Positions 6,444 to 12,402 of a DNA stretch of 12,402 nt are shown here, piece after piece (position 1 is the stretch's first letter; every line of letters starts with the position of its first letter). The notes beneath the pieces were generated by a model. It had not been told where the DNA came from, ran no database searches, and was given only the letters and a program-made list of their open reading frames with translations. The DNA comes from an uncultured Atopobium sp. (GTDB taxonomy: Bacteria > Actinomycetota > Coriobacteriia > Coriobacteriales > Atopobiaceae), in NCBI GenBank assembly GCA_946647055.1, contig CAMPCT010000047.1:1-12402 (forward strand), given 5' to 3'. A program made the position numbers and the translations under genes.

Positions 6444-7205
6444 CTAGTCGATGGTCCAGTGGAGGACGTGGTTCTTGAACTTCTCGAACAGCTGCATCAT
6501 GATCACGAGGATGATGGTCATGAAGATGAATCCCGCCCACATGTTGTCGAACAGTCCCATGTCGGCGTTGCGCTTGACGAAGTAGCCCATGCCATACTGC
6601 GAGCCGTACATCTCGGCGAAGCAGAGCATCAGGAACGCCCCTCGCAGCGAGGCGACCATACCCGACATGATCGAGGGCATGGCAGCCGGCAGGATGACGT
6701 ACGCCAGGCGCTTCCATCCCGTCAGTCGCAGCGTGTCGGCGTTGTCGAAGTAGCGCTTGTCGATGGTCATGATGCCGTTGATCGTCGCGAACAGCATCGC
6801 CCAAATCGAGCCATACACGATGAGGAAGATCGATGCGGAGCGGAAGTCGGGCATCATGTGCAGCGCGAACGGCGACAGGAGGATGGCGGGGATGACGCTG
6901 ATGGCATAGACCAGCGGATAGACCGTCTTCCTCAGGCGCTCGTACAGGCCCATGGGGACGCCCACGACAAAGGCCACCAAGACGCCGATGGCCAGCGAGG
7001 GAATGAGGATCTTCATCGACGACACGAAGTTCAGCGGTACCATGCCCAGGTTGCGCTCGATCGAGGCACCGATCTTGTCCACTGTGGGGAAGAGGACCGG
7101 GTCGAGGAGGTGCGCGTCGGTGGCAAACTTGTACAGCACGAACAGCGTCAGGAAGATGGCTGCCGTAATCCAGTACTGCTTGATGAAATCCGTGATCTTC
7201 TTCAT
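6444..7205 (-). CDS. ABC transporter permease (SsuC/TauC type)
   Basis: A 253-residue inner-membrane permease with about six membrane segments (near 12-28, 65-87, 96-115, 123-143, 180-197 and 222-241). The cytoplasmic EAA-type loop that docks the ATPase is at about 156-175 (NADTLRLTGWKRLAYVILP), and the AEMYGS-YGMGY stretch after it is typical of the nitrate/sulfonate/taurine importer branch. As the only permease gene in the cluster, it probably works as a homodimer. ATG 7205 has AGGAAA upstream, which overlaps the stop of the binding-protein gene, so the two are tightly coupled (6-base gap). Confidence 0.92.
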   Translation of the reverse strand: MKKITDFIKQYWITAAIFLTLFVLYKFATDAHLLDPVLFPTVDKIGASIERNLGMVPLNFVSSMKILIPSLAIGVLVAFVVGVPMGLYERLRKTVYPLVYAISVIPAILLSPFALHMMPDFRSASIFLIVYGSIWAMLFATINGIMTIDKRYFDNADTLRLTGWKRLAYVILPAAMPSIMSGMVASLRGAFLMLCFAEMYGSQYGMGYFVKRNADMGLFDNMWAGFIFMTIILVIMMQLFEKFKNHVLHWTID

Positions 7206-7211
7206 GGTTTC

Positions 7212-8354
7212 CTATGCGTTGAACTCAGCGAAGAACTCGGCGGCGTTCGCGTAGAACTCGGGGTCCTCGTCGCCGTACTTCTCGGTGGCCTCCGCAAGCG
7301 CCTCCTCGTACAGGGTCGTGTCGATGTGGGAGTCGAGGTCGATGTTCTCCCAGCCCTCGTCCAGGAAGCCCAGGTTGCCCATCCAGTTCCAGGCACGGTC
7401 GATGACGGACTTGGCGGGATCGATGTTCATCCTGTAGTGCTCGTTGTTGGCGAAGACCTCGATGTACTCCTTCGGGGAGTTGACGTTCTTCGCGTTGAGC
7501 TCGATGCAGTACTCCTTGTTGCGGTTATAGAAGCTCAGGGCACGCAGCCAGGCGCGCAGGAGGCCCTTGAGGGTGTCGCGGTTGTTCTCGAGGAACTGAC
7601 GGTTGCAGTCGGCGACGCAGCAGGAGTAGTTGGGCGTGACGTCGCTCTCGTACGCCATGACCTCGATGTCGTCCATCTGGCTGACGTTGTAGTTCTGGGA
7701 GGTGCCGACGATGGCGTAGTCGGCCTCGTCCGCGCGCACGGCCTCGAGGCGGTCGGCGTGGTTGTTGAGCACCTTGAGCTCGATCTCGTTCAGCGGGTCA
7801 TAGCCCATGTCCAGCAGCGGACCCATGACGGCGTACTCGTTGCCGCTGGAGGCGAGCCTCTTGCCGATGAGGTCCTCGGGGCCGTTCCAGACGGTACCGG
7901 TCTTGGCGACGATGGGCATGCAGCCCGTCATCATGTAGCGGCCGAAGATGACCAGGTCGTTGCCCGAGCCGATCTGCTGCAGCGGCATGTTGGTGCCCTG
8001 GCTCGCCAGGACGTCGACTTTGTCGGAGAACAGGCCGGCGAAGCAGTCGACGTTGTTCTCGAACTGCGTGTACTCGATCTCGATGCCCTCCTCGGCCATG
8101 TAGCCCTGGTCGATGGCCACCTCGGTGGTGATGTGGCCGGCGCCGCCGTAGGCAAGGCGGATCTTCTTGAGCTCCGTGGGGGCCTCGGCCTCGGCGGTCT
8201 CCTCTGCAGCCTCCTCCTCGGGAGCCTCCTCCTCGGCGGTTTCCTCGGCAGGGGCCTCGGCCTCGGAGCCACCGCAGCCGGCCAGCACCGTCGCGGCTGT
8301 GGCGGCGCTCACGCCCAGGAAGGCTCGACGGGTCAGCTTTGCGTCTTCTGTCAT
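7212..8354 (-). CDS. NMT1/SsuA-type ABC substrate-binding lipoprotein
   Basis: 380 residues. A twin-arginine-like LTRRAFLG (7-14) and the lipobox LAGC (Cys27) point to an exported lipoprotein. A strongly acidic Ala/Glu tether of about 32 residues follows, then the binding domain, starting KKIRLAYGGAGHITTEVAIDQG, with the family pattern YMAEEGIEIEY and a later GPEDLIGKRLASSG segment. The family takes up sulfonates, nitrate, pyrimidine precursors and similar small molecules. The ligand cannot be read from sequence; methionine gamma-lyase and a 2-oxo acid reductase-like enzyme in the same cluster suggest an organosulfur compound or a methionine-related acid. ATG 8354 has AAAGGA upstream. The 116 bases between it and the ATPase gene hold only short GC-rich inverted repeats and no clear terminator. 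Confidence 0.9.
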   Translation of the reverse strand: MTEDAKLTRRAFLGVSAATAATVLAGCGGSEAEAPAEETAEEEAPEEEAAEETAEAEAPTELKKIRLAYGGAGHITTEVAIDQGYMAEEGIEIEYTQFENNVDCFAGLFSDKVDVLASQGTNMPLQQIGSGNDLVIFGRYMMTGCMPIVAKTGTVWNGPEDLIGKRLASSGNEYAVMGPLLDMGYDPLNEIELKVLNNHADRLEAVRADEADYAIVGTSQNYNVSQMDDIEVMAYESDVTPNYSCCVADCNRQFLENNRDTLKGLLRAWLRALSFYNRNKEYCIELNAKNVNSPKEYIEVFANNEHYRMNIDPAKSVIDRAWNWMGNLGFLDEGWENIDLDSHIDTTLYEEALAEATEKYGDEDPEFYANAAEFFAEFNA

Positions 8355-8470
8355 TGGGGTTCCTTTCTCCCTCTGTCTTCTGGTACTTCCTCACGGGCCC
8401 TTCGCCCGATGTACCCTAGTTGTGCGCGCCTGGCGCGTGTCCTGTCCGCAGACCGTACAGGCTCGGTTCC

Positions 8471-9256
8471 CTACTCGATGTGCGACATGACGTCCTGGTT
8501 GATGTGGGCGATGAGCGCATCGCGCAGCTCTGACACCTTGGGGTCGGTGTAGAGGGTCTCGCGCGTGGGGCGGTCCTCATGGGCTATGGTGCGCTCGAAG
8601 ATGATGTGACTCGGGGACTGTCCGAGCACGATGATGCGCGAGGCCAGGAGCAGCGCCTCCTCCACGTCGTGCGTGACGAAGAAGACGGTCTTCTTCTGCT
8701 CCTCGTGCTCCCACAGCCTCAGGAGCATGTCCTGCAGGCGGGCACGGGTGACGGCATCGAGCGCACCGAACGGCTCGTCCATCAGCAGCACGGGAGGGTC
8801 GATGGCAAACGAGCGCGCGATGGCACAACGCTGCTGCATGCCACCCGAGAGCTCCTTGGGGTACTTCTTGAAGACGTCCGCCCCAAGACCGACCTGCTCG
8901 AGCATGTCGATGGCGATCTCGCGCAGCTCGGCCTTCTTGCGTCCGGGATAGCGCTGGCGCAGGGCGAGCACGATGTTGTCACCCGCTGACATCCAGGGGA
9001 ACAGCCCATAGTCCTGGAAGACCACGCTGCGGTCCAAGTCGGCACCCTTGATCTCCTTGCCGCCCATCATGAGGGTGCCCGTGGTGGCACGCTCCAGACC
9101 CGCAAGCAGACGGAGGAACGTCGACTTGCCGCAGCCCGACTGTCCGAGCAGGCACACGAAGTCGCCCTCGTTGGCACACATGCTGATGTCGCTCAGGATG
9201 AGGCGGTCGGTGCCTTCGTAGGCAAATGACAGGTCCTTGACGATGATGTCGTTCAC
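8471..9256 (-). CDS. ABC transporter ATPase (SsuB/TauB type)
   Basis: A 261-residue cytoplasmic ATPase that powers the importer. Walker A GQSGCGKST is at 38-46, the Q-loop Gln81 (VVFQDYGLFPW), signature LSGGMQQR at 136-143, Walker B VLLMDE at 156-161 followed by the D-loop, and the switch His196 (FVTHD). The FPW-type Q-loop is common in nitrate/sulfonate/taurine ATPases. I place the start at GTG 9256, not at the upstream ATG 9367: the GTG overlaps the aminotransferase stop as GTGA, has AAGGAA about eight bases before it, and starts the domain where the family normally begins, while the longer version adds 37 non-homologous-looking residues read from the neighbour's sequence. Confidence 0.93.
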   Translation of the reverse strand: MNDIIVKDLSFAYEGTDRLILSDISMCANEGDFVCLLGQSGCGKSTFLRLLAGLERATTGTLMMGGKEIKGADLDRSVVFQDYGLFPWMSAGDNIVLALRQRYPGRKKAELREIAIDMLEQVGLGADVFKKYPKELSGGMQQRCAIARSFAIDPPVLLMDEPFGALDAVTRARLQDMLLRLWEHEEQKKTVFFVTHDVEEALLLASRIIVLGQSPSHIIFERTIAHEDRPTRETLYTDPKVSELRDALIAHINQDVMSHIE

Positions 9257-10479
9257 GAAGCCGTTCCTTCCGTGTCGTGGGAACCGTAGAGACGGGCAAC
9301 TTCTGAGAAGCGGGGCAGCGCCGCGACAATGGTCTCCGGCGTGGTGCTGTATGACAGGCGCACGCATCCGGGCGCGCCAAAGGCACTGCCTGGGGTGACG
9401 ATGACATGCCGCTCGAGCAGGCGCCTGACGAACGTCGCCTCGTCACCGTCGGGGGCAGGCAGGAGCACGTAGAACGCGCCATTGGGCGGCAGCGGCTCGA
9501 AGCCCGCCTTGACCAGGCCATCCATGAGCAGGTCGCGCGAGCGGCGATAGTAGTCGATGTCAATCGTCTCGTCGGCACAGGCAAGCGCAATGCGCTGGGC
9601 CGTGGCAGGCGCGTTGACAAAGCCCAGATCACCCAGGGCACGACAGAGCGCACGAATGACAAAGTCGTGCTCGGGGAACTCGGGGGGGACGGCAACATAC
9701 CCGATGCGCTCGCCCGCCACCGAGGCGACCTTGCTGAAGGAGTAGGCAACGATCGTGTTGGGATAGAGACTTGGCCACCAAGGGTTTTCGGCTCCGTCGT
9801 ACACGAGCTCCCGATAGGGCTCGTCGCTCACGAGCGTGATGGGTGTGCAAAAGCGCCTCTGGGCACGCCTGAGCACGTCGGCGATGCCGCGTGCCACCTC
9901 GGGCGGCCACACCAGCCCCGTTGGGTTGTTGGGGGTGTTGACGATCACCATGCGGGTGCGAGGGGTCAAGGCCTCCTCGAAGGCTGCCAGGTCGGGAAGG
10001 TAGGAGGAGGGTTCGAAGGGCACCTCCACGATGCGCGCACCCCAGTTGTTCGCGTAGGGCTTGTATGCCGGATAGCACGGCAGGAACACGATGACCTCGT
10101 CATCGCGGTCCAGAAACGTGCGCATGACGATGTTGAGGGCACAGGCGGCGCCCGTAGTCATGACCAAGTCGTCTGCCGAGAGGTTCCCTCCCCGGCCTCC
10201 CGCTCCGCCAAAGCGTCGCGTGAGCGACGCCGCGATGCCCGCGCGTACGCACTCGTACCCACGCTCGGCCATGTAGCCGTGCTCCGCGGGACCGCTCGAC
10301 TCGACCGTCTGTGTCAAGGCACGGACCACGCCCGCGGGACACGGGGCGGTGGGGTTGCCAATGCTCAGGTCAAAGACCTGGTCGGCACCGTATTCGCGCT
10401 TCAATCGCTCTGCATGCTGGAACGCCTCGCGAATGGCAGAGGAACCTTCCAGCCGCTGCCTCATAAAAGCAGAGACCAC
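9253..10479 (-). CDS. PLP-dependent class I/II aminotransferase
   Basis: 408 residues, fold-type I aminotransferase, cytoplasmic. Visible features are NTPNNPTG (181-188, Asn185 at the cofactor), SDEPY (218-222, Asp219 and Tyr222), SFSK with the PLP Lys250 followed by GERIGY (Arg258), and the substrate carboxylate Arg374 in VRLSYS. It starts with GTG at 10479, six bases after GGAG; the ATG at 10464 is too far from this site. It is the first gene of the cluster and overlaps the ATPase gene by four bases. The amino acid used cannot be told from motifs; a methionine/4-methylthio-2-oxobutanoate or aromatic/aspartate range is possible. With the downstream lyase, methionine or 2-oxobutanoate exchange is an inference. 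As I recall, E. coli has an analogous pair (ybdL methionine aminotransferase next to hcxA), though from a different aminotransferase subgroup. Confidence 0.88.
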   Translation of the reverse strand: MVSAFMRQRLEGSSAIREAFQHAERLKREYGADQVFDLSIGNPTAPCPAGVVRALTQTVESSGPAEHGYMAERGYECVRAGIAASLTRRFGGAGGRGGNLSADDLVMTTGAACALNIVMRTFLDRDDEVIVFLPCYPAYKPYANNWGARIVEVPFEPSSYLPDLAAFEEALTPRTRMVIVNTPNNPTGLVWPPEVARGIADVLRRAQRRFCTPITLVSDEPYRELVYDGAENPWWPSLYPNTIVAYSFSKVASVAGERIGYVAVPPEFPEHDFVIRALCRALGDLGFVNAPATAQRIALACADETIDIDYYRRSRDLLMDGLVKAGFEPLPPNGAFYVLLPAPDGDEATFVRRLLERHVIVTPGSAFGAPGCVRLSYSTTPETIVAALPRFSEVARLYGSHDTEGTAS

Positions 10480-10497
10480 TGCACTCTCCCAGTATGC

Positions 10498-10557
10498 TCA
10501 TGCGCAGAGTTGGTTTTTCATTCTTGGCATTGAACGACGCATGCCATGCAGAGACAT
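10498..10557 (-). CDS. Candidate Met-rich leader ORF (19 aa) before the aminotransferase operon
   Basis: The ORF reads MSLHGMRRSMPRMKNQLCA: four Met and one Cys among 19 residues. It lies inside the leader between the candidate promoter and the aminotransferase, and its TGA is 18 bases before the GTG start, close enough for coupling. An inverted repeat (TGGCAT 10525-10530 with ATGCCA 10541-10546) falls inside it. Against it: the upstream sequence has only a weak ribosome site (GGACGG), and the Met codons partly arise from a repeated GCATG-like sequence. It may be a leader peptide that senses methionine supply, or simply chance. Confidence 0.35.
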   Translation of the reverse strand: MSLHGMRRSMPRMKNQLCA

Positions 10558-10653
10558 GAGACCGTCCGTCCCCAAAGGGAACCAGTGCCCTCCACGTGGA
10601 TGCAGAGCGTGGGAAGCGATGCGGAAAGCTGCAGAAGTGCTCCGACGCATGTG

Positions 10654-10662
10654 ATTGTAGCA
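10654..10662 (-). promoter_or_regulatory. Extended -10 promoter candidate for the aminotransferase-lyase operon
   Basis: The minus strand reads TGCTACAAT, an extended -10 (TGn plus TACAAT, one mismatch to TATAAT). No good -35 is found at the normal spacing, which is acceptable for an extended -10. It would give a leader of about 165 bases before the GTG at 10479. The leader holds a palindrome CCACGTGG and a GTTCCC-TTT-GGGGAC hairpin in addition to the Met-rich ORF. Confidence 0.5.
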
Positions 10663-10698
10663 CTGAACGTCATGCAAGCATCACTTTTTTCAGATAGC

Positions 10699-10719
10699 AT
10701 CAAAAATCGCGATTATCAT
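10699..10719 (-). repeat. Inverted repeat, possible operator upstream of the operon promoter
   Basis: The sequence ATGATAATCGCGATTTTTGAT is an imperfect palindrome around a perfect AATCGCGATT core (10705-10714). It lies about 40 bases upstream of the candidate -10, in an AT-rich island unlike the surrounding DNA. The shape suits a regulator site. Its left half (TGATAAT) recalls half of a Fur-type box, but the right half does not fit, so I assign no regulator. Confidence 0.35.
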
Positions 10720-10844
10720 TACTGTACCGGAGCCCTTTTTGCACGGCGCATCCTCCACGCGATGGTGCTCGTGCGGACAGAGATCACCGACGTCCTCATG
10801 AGGCGGCAGAACAGGACCGGTGACATCCTTCTCTGGCGATTCGG

Positions 10845-10881
10845 CACAAGAAGCGCCCGCAGGTACGGGACCTGCGGGCGC
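10845..10881 (-). terminator. Intrinsic terminator of the membrane zinc-ribbon gene
   Basis: A perfect 12-bp GC-rich stem (GCGCCCGCAGGT 10853-10864 with ACCTGCGGGCGC 10870-10881, 5-base loop) is followed on the minus strand by TTCTTGTG. It lies about 25 bases after the stop codon and insulates this gene from the aminotransferase operon. Confidence 0.8.
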
Positions 10882-10906
10882 CGATGCGAGCGTATGGCTG
10901 TATGGC

Positions 10907-12046
10907 CTATGCGCCGGGGCTGTGATGGAAGACGGTGTTCCAGATCTCGTCGACCGAGCGACCATAGTTGTCGCCGAGCCACTCGTCGATCATGCCCGTC
11001 TCGATGGCCTCGGGGCTGAAGACGTCGATGACATACAGGCCGGGGTCGTCGTTGTAGGTGACCAGGGCGATGGTCTCCCTCATGGACGGGCCGTAGATGA
11101 CGGCCATGCCGGTCGTCTGCTCGTCGTCGAGCCACTGCGTGTCCTCGACGACCAGCGGGGTGAGCGCCGAGAGGGCAGCACCAGCGGAGGAGTAGTCACG
11201 ATCGTCGACGACAGTGACGTAGACGACGGGATTACCGCCACCAAACGCCGAGAGGTTGCGAATCTCGTCGTAGGTGTACTCGTAGTCATTGGGGCCAGAG
11301 ACGTAGAAGCAGTCGTTGTGGTCGGACGAGACGAACCAGAGCTTGTTGTCGTCCCACTCCCAGCCCTCGCTCTCGAGCAGGTCGGCGATCTGGGCACCGG
11401 TGAGCTCGGAGTCGGCATAGGCCGTTGGGTTGCCCTTGGAGTCGAGGGCCTGGCTCATGTCGGGACCCTCGGGCTCGGGCTCAGGCTCAGGCTCGGGCGC
11501 GGGCTCGGGCGTAGCAGGAGTCTCGGGGGTTGCAGGGGTCTCGGGCGTCGCGGGGGTCTCGGGCGTCGCGGGAGCCTCAGGAGCGGCAGGCGTGGGCTCG
11601 GGACTCGGCTCCGAGCTAAACAGGCTGGTCACGGCAAAGCCGAGCAGGGCGAGGGCGACGAGGGCGCCAAGCACGATGGCCACGATGGGCGGCTTCTTCT
11701 TTGCGGGGGTGACCGGCGCGGGACCGGGCTGATAGCCGTAGGAGGACTGGGCAGGCTGCGACGTGTACGCAGGCTGAGAGGAGGCGCCGCTGGTGGGCGG
11801 GACGCTTGCCACGGGCTGGGGAACGACCTGCGTGGGCTGAGCTGCGTACGTCTGCGTGGGCTGCGCGGCGTACGCCTGCGTGGGCTGCGCGGGCTCGACG
11901 GGCGCCACGGGCTCGACGGGTGCCACGGGCTCCGGCGTCACGGGAGCTTCGGGGGCGGCGTGCTGGGGTGCCGCCAGCGACGCACCGCACTTCGGGCAGA
12001 AGGCCGCACCATCGTTGACCTCTGCGCCACAGTTGCTGCAGAACAT
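10907..12046 (-). CDS. Membrane-anchored zinc-ribbon protein with Pro-rich linkers and unknown outer domain
   Basis: 379 residues in four parts. Residues 3-20 are a zinc ribbon (CSNC then CPKC). About 25-118 is a Pro/Ala/Gln/Val-rich linker with repeats such as YAAQPTQ and APVEPV, ending in KKK. One membrane helix is at about 120-143. About 144-195 is a second linker built from a repeated TPETPA unit and then a Pro-Glu run. The remaining 184 residues form an acidic, soluble-looking domain I do not recognise. The KKK before the helix suggests the zinc ribbon is cytoplasmic and the large domain outside. The start is ATG 12046, which has AGGAAGGAG six bases upstream and begins right at the zinc ribbon; a start 36 bases further up lacks this. 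The gene is transcribed alone, with terminators on both sides. Function is unknown. Confidence 0.85.
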   Translation of the reverse strand: MFCSNCGAEVNDGAAFCPKCGASLAAPQHAAPEAPVTPEPVAPVEPVAPVEPAQPTQAYAAQPTQTYAAQPTQVVPQPVASVPPTSGASSQPAYTSQPAQSSYGYQPGPAPVTPAKKKPPIVAIVLGALVALALLGFAVTSLFSSEPSPEPTPAAPEAPATPETPATPETPATPETPATPEPAPEPEPEPEPEGPDMSQALDSKGNPTAYADSELTGAQIADLLESEGWEWDDNKLWFVSSDHNDCFYVSGPNDYEYTYDEIRNLSAFGGGNPVVYVTVVDDRDYSSAGAALSALTPLVVEDTQWLDDEQTTGMAVIYGPSMRETIALVTYNDDPGLYVIDVFSPEAIETGMIDEWLGDNYGRSVDEIWNTVFHHSPGA

Positions 12047-12114
12047 GCTTACTCCTTCCTCGGCCACGACATGCGCGGCCACGGTGTTGTCACACGTTGC
12101 TATTCTTGCACATG

Positions 12115-12153
12115 GGCACGAACAAATGTCCCTCAGATTTGCAATAACGTGCC
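12115..12153. repeat. Interrupted inverted repeat in the zinc-ribbon gene upstream region
   Basis: GGCACG (12115-12120) pairs with CGTGCC (12148-12153), and inside it CAAAT (12123-12127) pairs with ATTTG (12137-12141). It lies between the preceding terminator and the zinc-ribbon gene, where the promoter must be, so it may be an operator or a leader hairpin. I could not pick out a convincing promoter in this 120-base stretch. Confidence 0.3.
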
Positions 12154-12163
12154 AAGAGTTGAT

Positions 12164-12191
12164 AAAAAAGCCGCCCGACGGTGCGGGCGGC
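12164..12191 (-). terminator. Intrinsic terminator of the double-zinc-ribbon gene
   Basis: A perfect 8-bp stem (GCCGCCCG 12170-12177 with CGGGCGGC 12184-12191, 6-base loop) is followed on the minus strand by six T residues (A6 at 12164-12169). It lies about 25 bases after the stop codon. Confidence 0.9.
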
Positions 12192-12215
12192 CGAGATGAC
12201 GCTTATAGGCGGATG

Positions 12216-12402
12216 CTACTGAATGCGCGTGCGGCAGTACGGGCAGACCTTCCAGTCGGCGTTGAGGGGGCGGTGGCAGGTGGGGCAGACGTTGCGGACC
12301 TGCGTGTTGCACATGGGGCACACGATGAAGTCGCGGTCGATGGGCGTGCCGCACTTGGGGCAGATGCCGTAGTGCGAGAGCTGGTGCTCGCGCAGGGCGA
12401 TG
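12216..12402 (-). CDS. Double-zinc-ribbon protein, C-terminal fragment (cut by window edge)
   Basis: The last 61 residues and the TAG stop of a gene whose start is beyond the window; this frame has no start inside the window. Four CxxC knuckles (CPKC, CPMC, CPTC, CPYC at visible residues 14-17, 29-32, 39-42 and 53-56) make two zinc ribbons of the DZR type right at the C-terminus, ending TRIQ. Such ribbons serve in protein or nucleic-acid binding; nothing more can be said without the N-terminal part. The neighbouring gene also starts with a zinc ribbon, but a terminator separates them. Confidence 0.85.
   Translation of the reverse strand, partial: IALREHQLSHYGICPKCGTPIDRDFIVCPMCNTQVRNVCPTCHRPLNADWKVCPYCRTRIQ

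Noticed and set aside
5295..8552. A 1085-codon open frame on the plus strand
   Set aside because: It runs antisense across at least four well-supported genes. Its composition (rich in Val, Asp, Gly, Arg, His) is what the complement of GC-biased codons gives, and it has no recognisable domain.
9257..9367. N-terminal extension of the ABC ATPase to the ATG at 9367
   Set aside because: It would overlap the aminotransferase by over 110 bases with a sequence unlike the family; the GTG at 9256 has a ribosome site and a GTGA overlap.
10560..10610. SAM-I riboswitch in the aminotransferase leader
   Set aside because: A GTGGAGGGCACTGG stretch resembles the SAM-I core, but the kink-turn partners, the GCAACC segment and a terminator or sequestering stem are missing. 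A covariance search would settle it.
10690..10725. Fur box in the aminotransferase upstream region
   Set aside because: Only the left half (TGATAAT) fits; the palindrome centre and right half do not match a Fur or Zur site well enough, and the operon's genes do not suggest metal control.
10546..11019. A 157-codon plus-strand frame covering the gap upstream of the aminotransferase
   Set aside because: It runs through the terminator stem at 10853-10881 and into the zinc-ribbon gene, ends in an Arg/Ser-rich shadow, and shows no ribosome site or domain.
12133..12354. A 73-codon minus-strand frame at the right edge
   Set aside because: His/Pro/Arg-rich shadow of the double-zinc-ribbon gene in another frame; it also runs through the terminator at 12164-12191.

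Overview
The window looks like chromosomal DNA of a high-GC, host-associated Actinomycetota, most likely the Coriobacteriia (Olsenella/Atopobium/Collinsella type). This is an inference from the strong third-position G/C bias, the Shine-Dalgarno-led genes, the RR-type lipoprotein substrate-binding proteins and the zinc-ribbon proteins; no rRNA or marker comparison was possible. Every gene I accept lies on the minus strand, so the window reads from right to left. I see no RNA gene, mobile element, CRISPR array or phage gene.

From the right edge inwards: the last 61 residues of a double-zinc-ribbon protein (12216-12402) with a clear terminator; a membrane-anchored zinc-ribbon protein with a repeat-rich Pro linker and an unrecognised outer domain (10907-12046) with a strong terminator; then a 427-base gene-free stretch holding an inverted repeat, an extended -10 promoter and a Met-rich 19-codon leader ORF.

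A compact six-gene cluster follows (10479 down to 4093): class I/II aminotransferase, ABC ATPase (overlapping by GTGA), NMT1/SsuA-type lipoprotein, permease, a GldA-family dehydrogenase that resembles the hydroxycarboxylate dehydrogenase HcxA more than glycerol dehydrogenase, and a methionine gamma-lyase. Read together, it looks like an uptake and breakdown module for methionine or a related sulfur compound: the lyase makes 2-oxobutanoate, methanethiol and ammonia, the dehydrogenase could reduce the 2-oxo acid, and the aminotransferase could exchange amino and 2-oxo forms. The substrate is inferred, not shown.

A 343-base stretch (3750-4092) follows with tandem hairpins, then a leader for thrS that carries a 12-codon ORF with two Thr codons, a 10-bp hairpin and an intrinsic terminator directly before the thrS ribosome-binding site, a likely attenuator. 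ThrRS itself (1989-3749) lacks the usual N-terminal TGS domain. The left end holds a family-5 (oligopeptide type) lipoprotein (239-1846) and the start of a tandem paralogue (1-105); the two share not only signal sequences but also the upstream regulatory region, at identical spacing.
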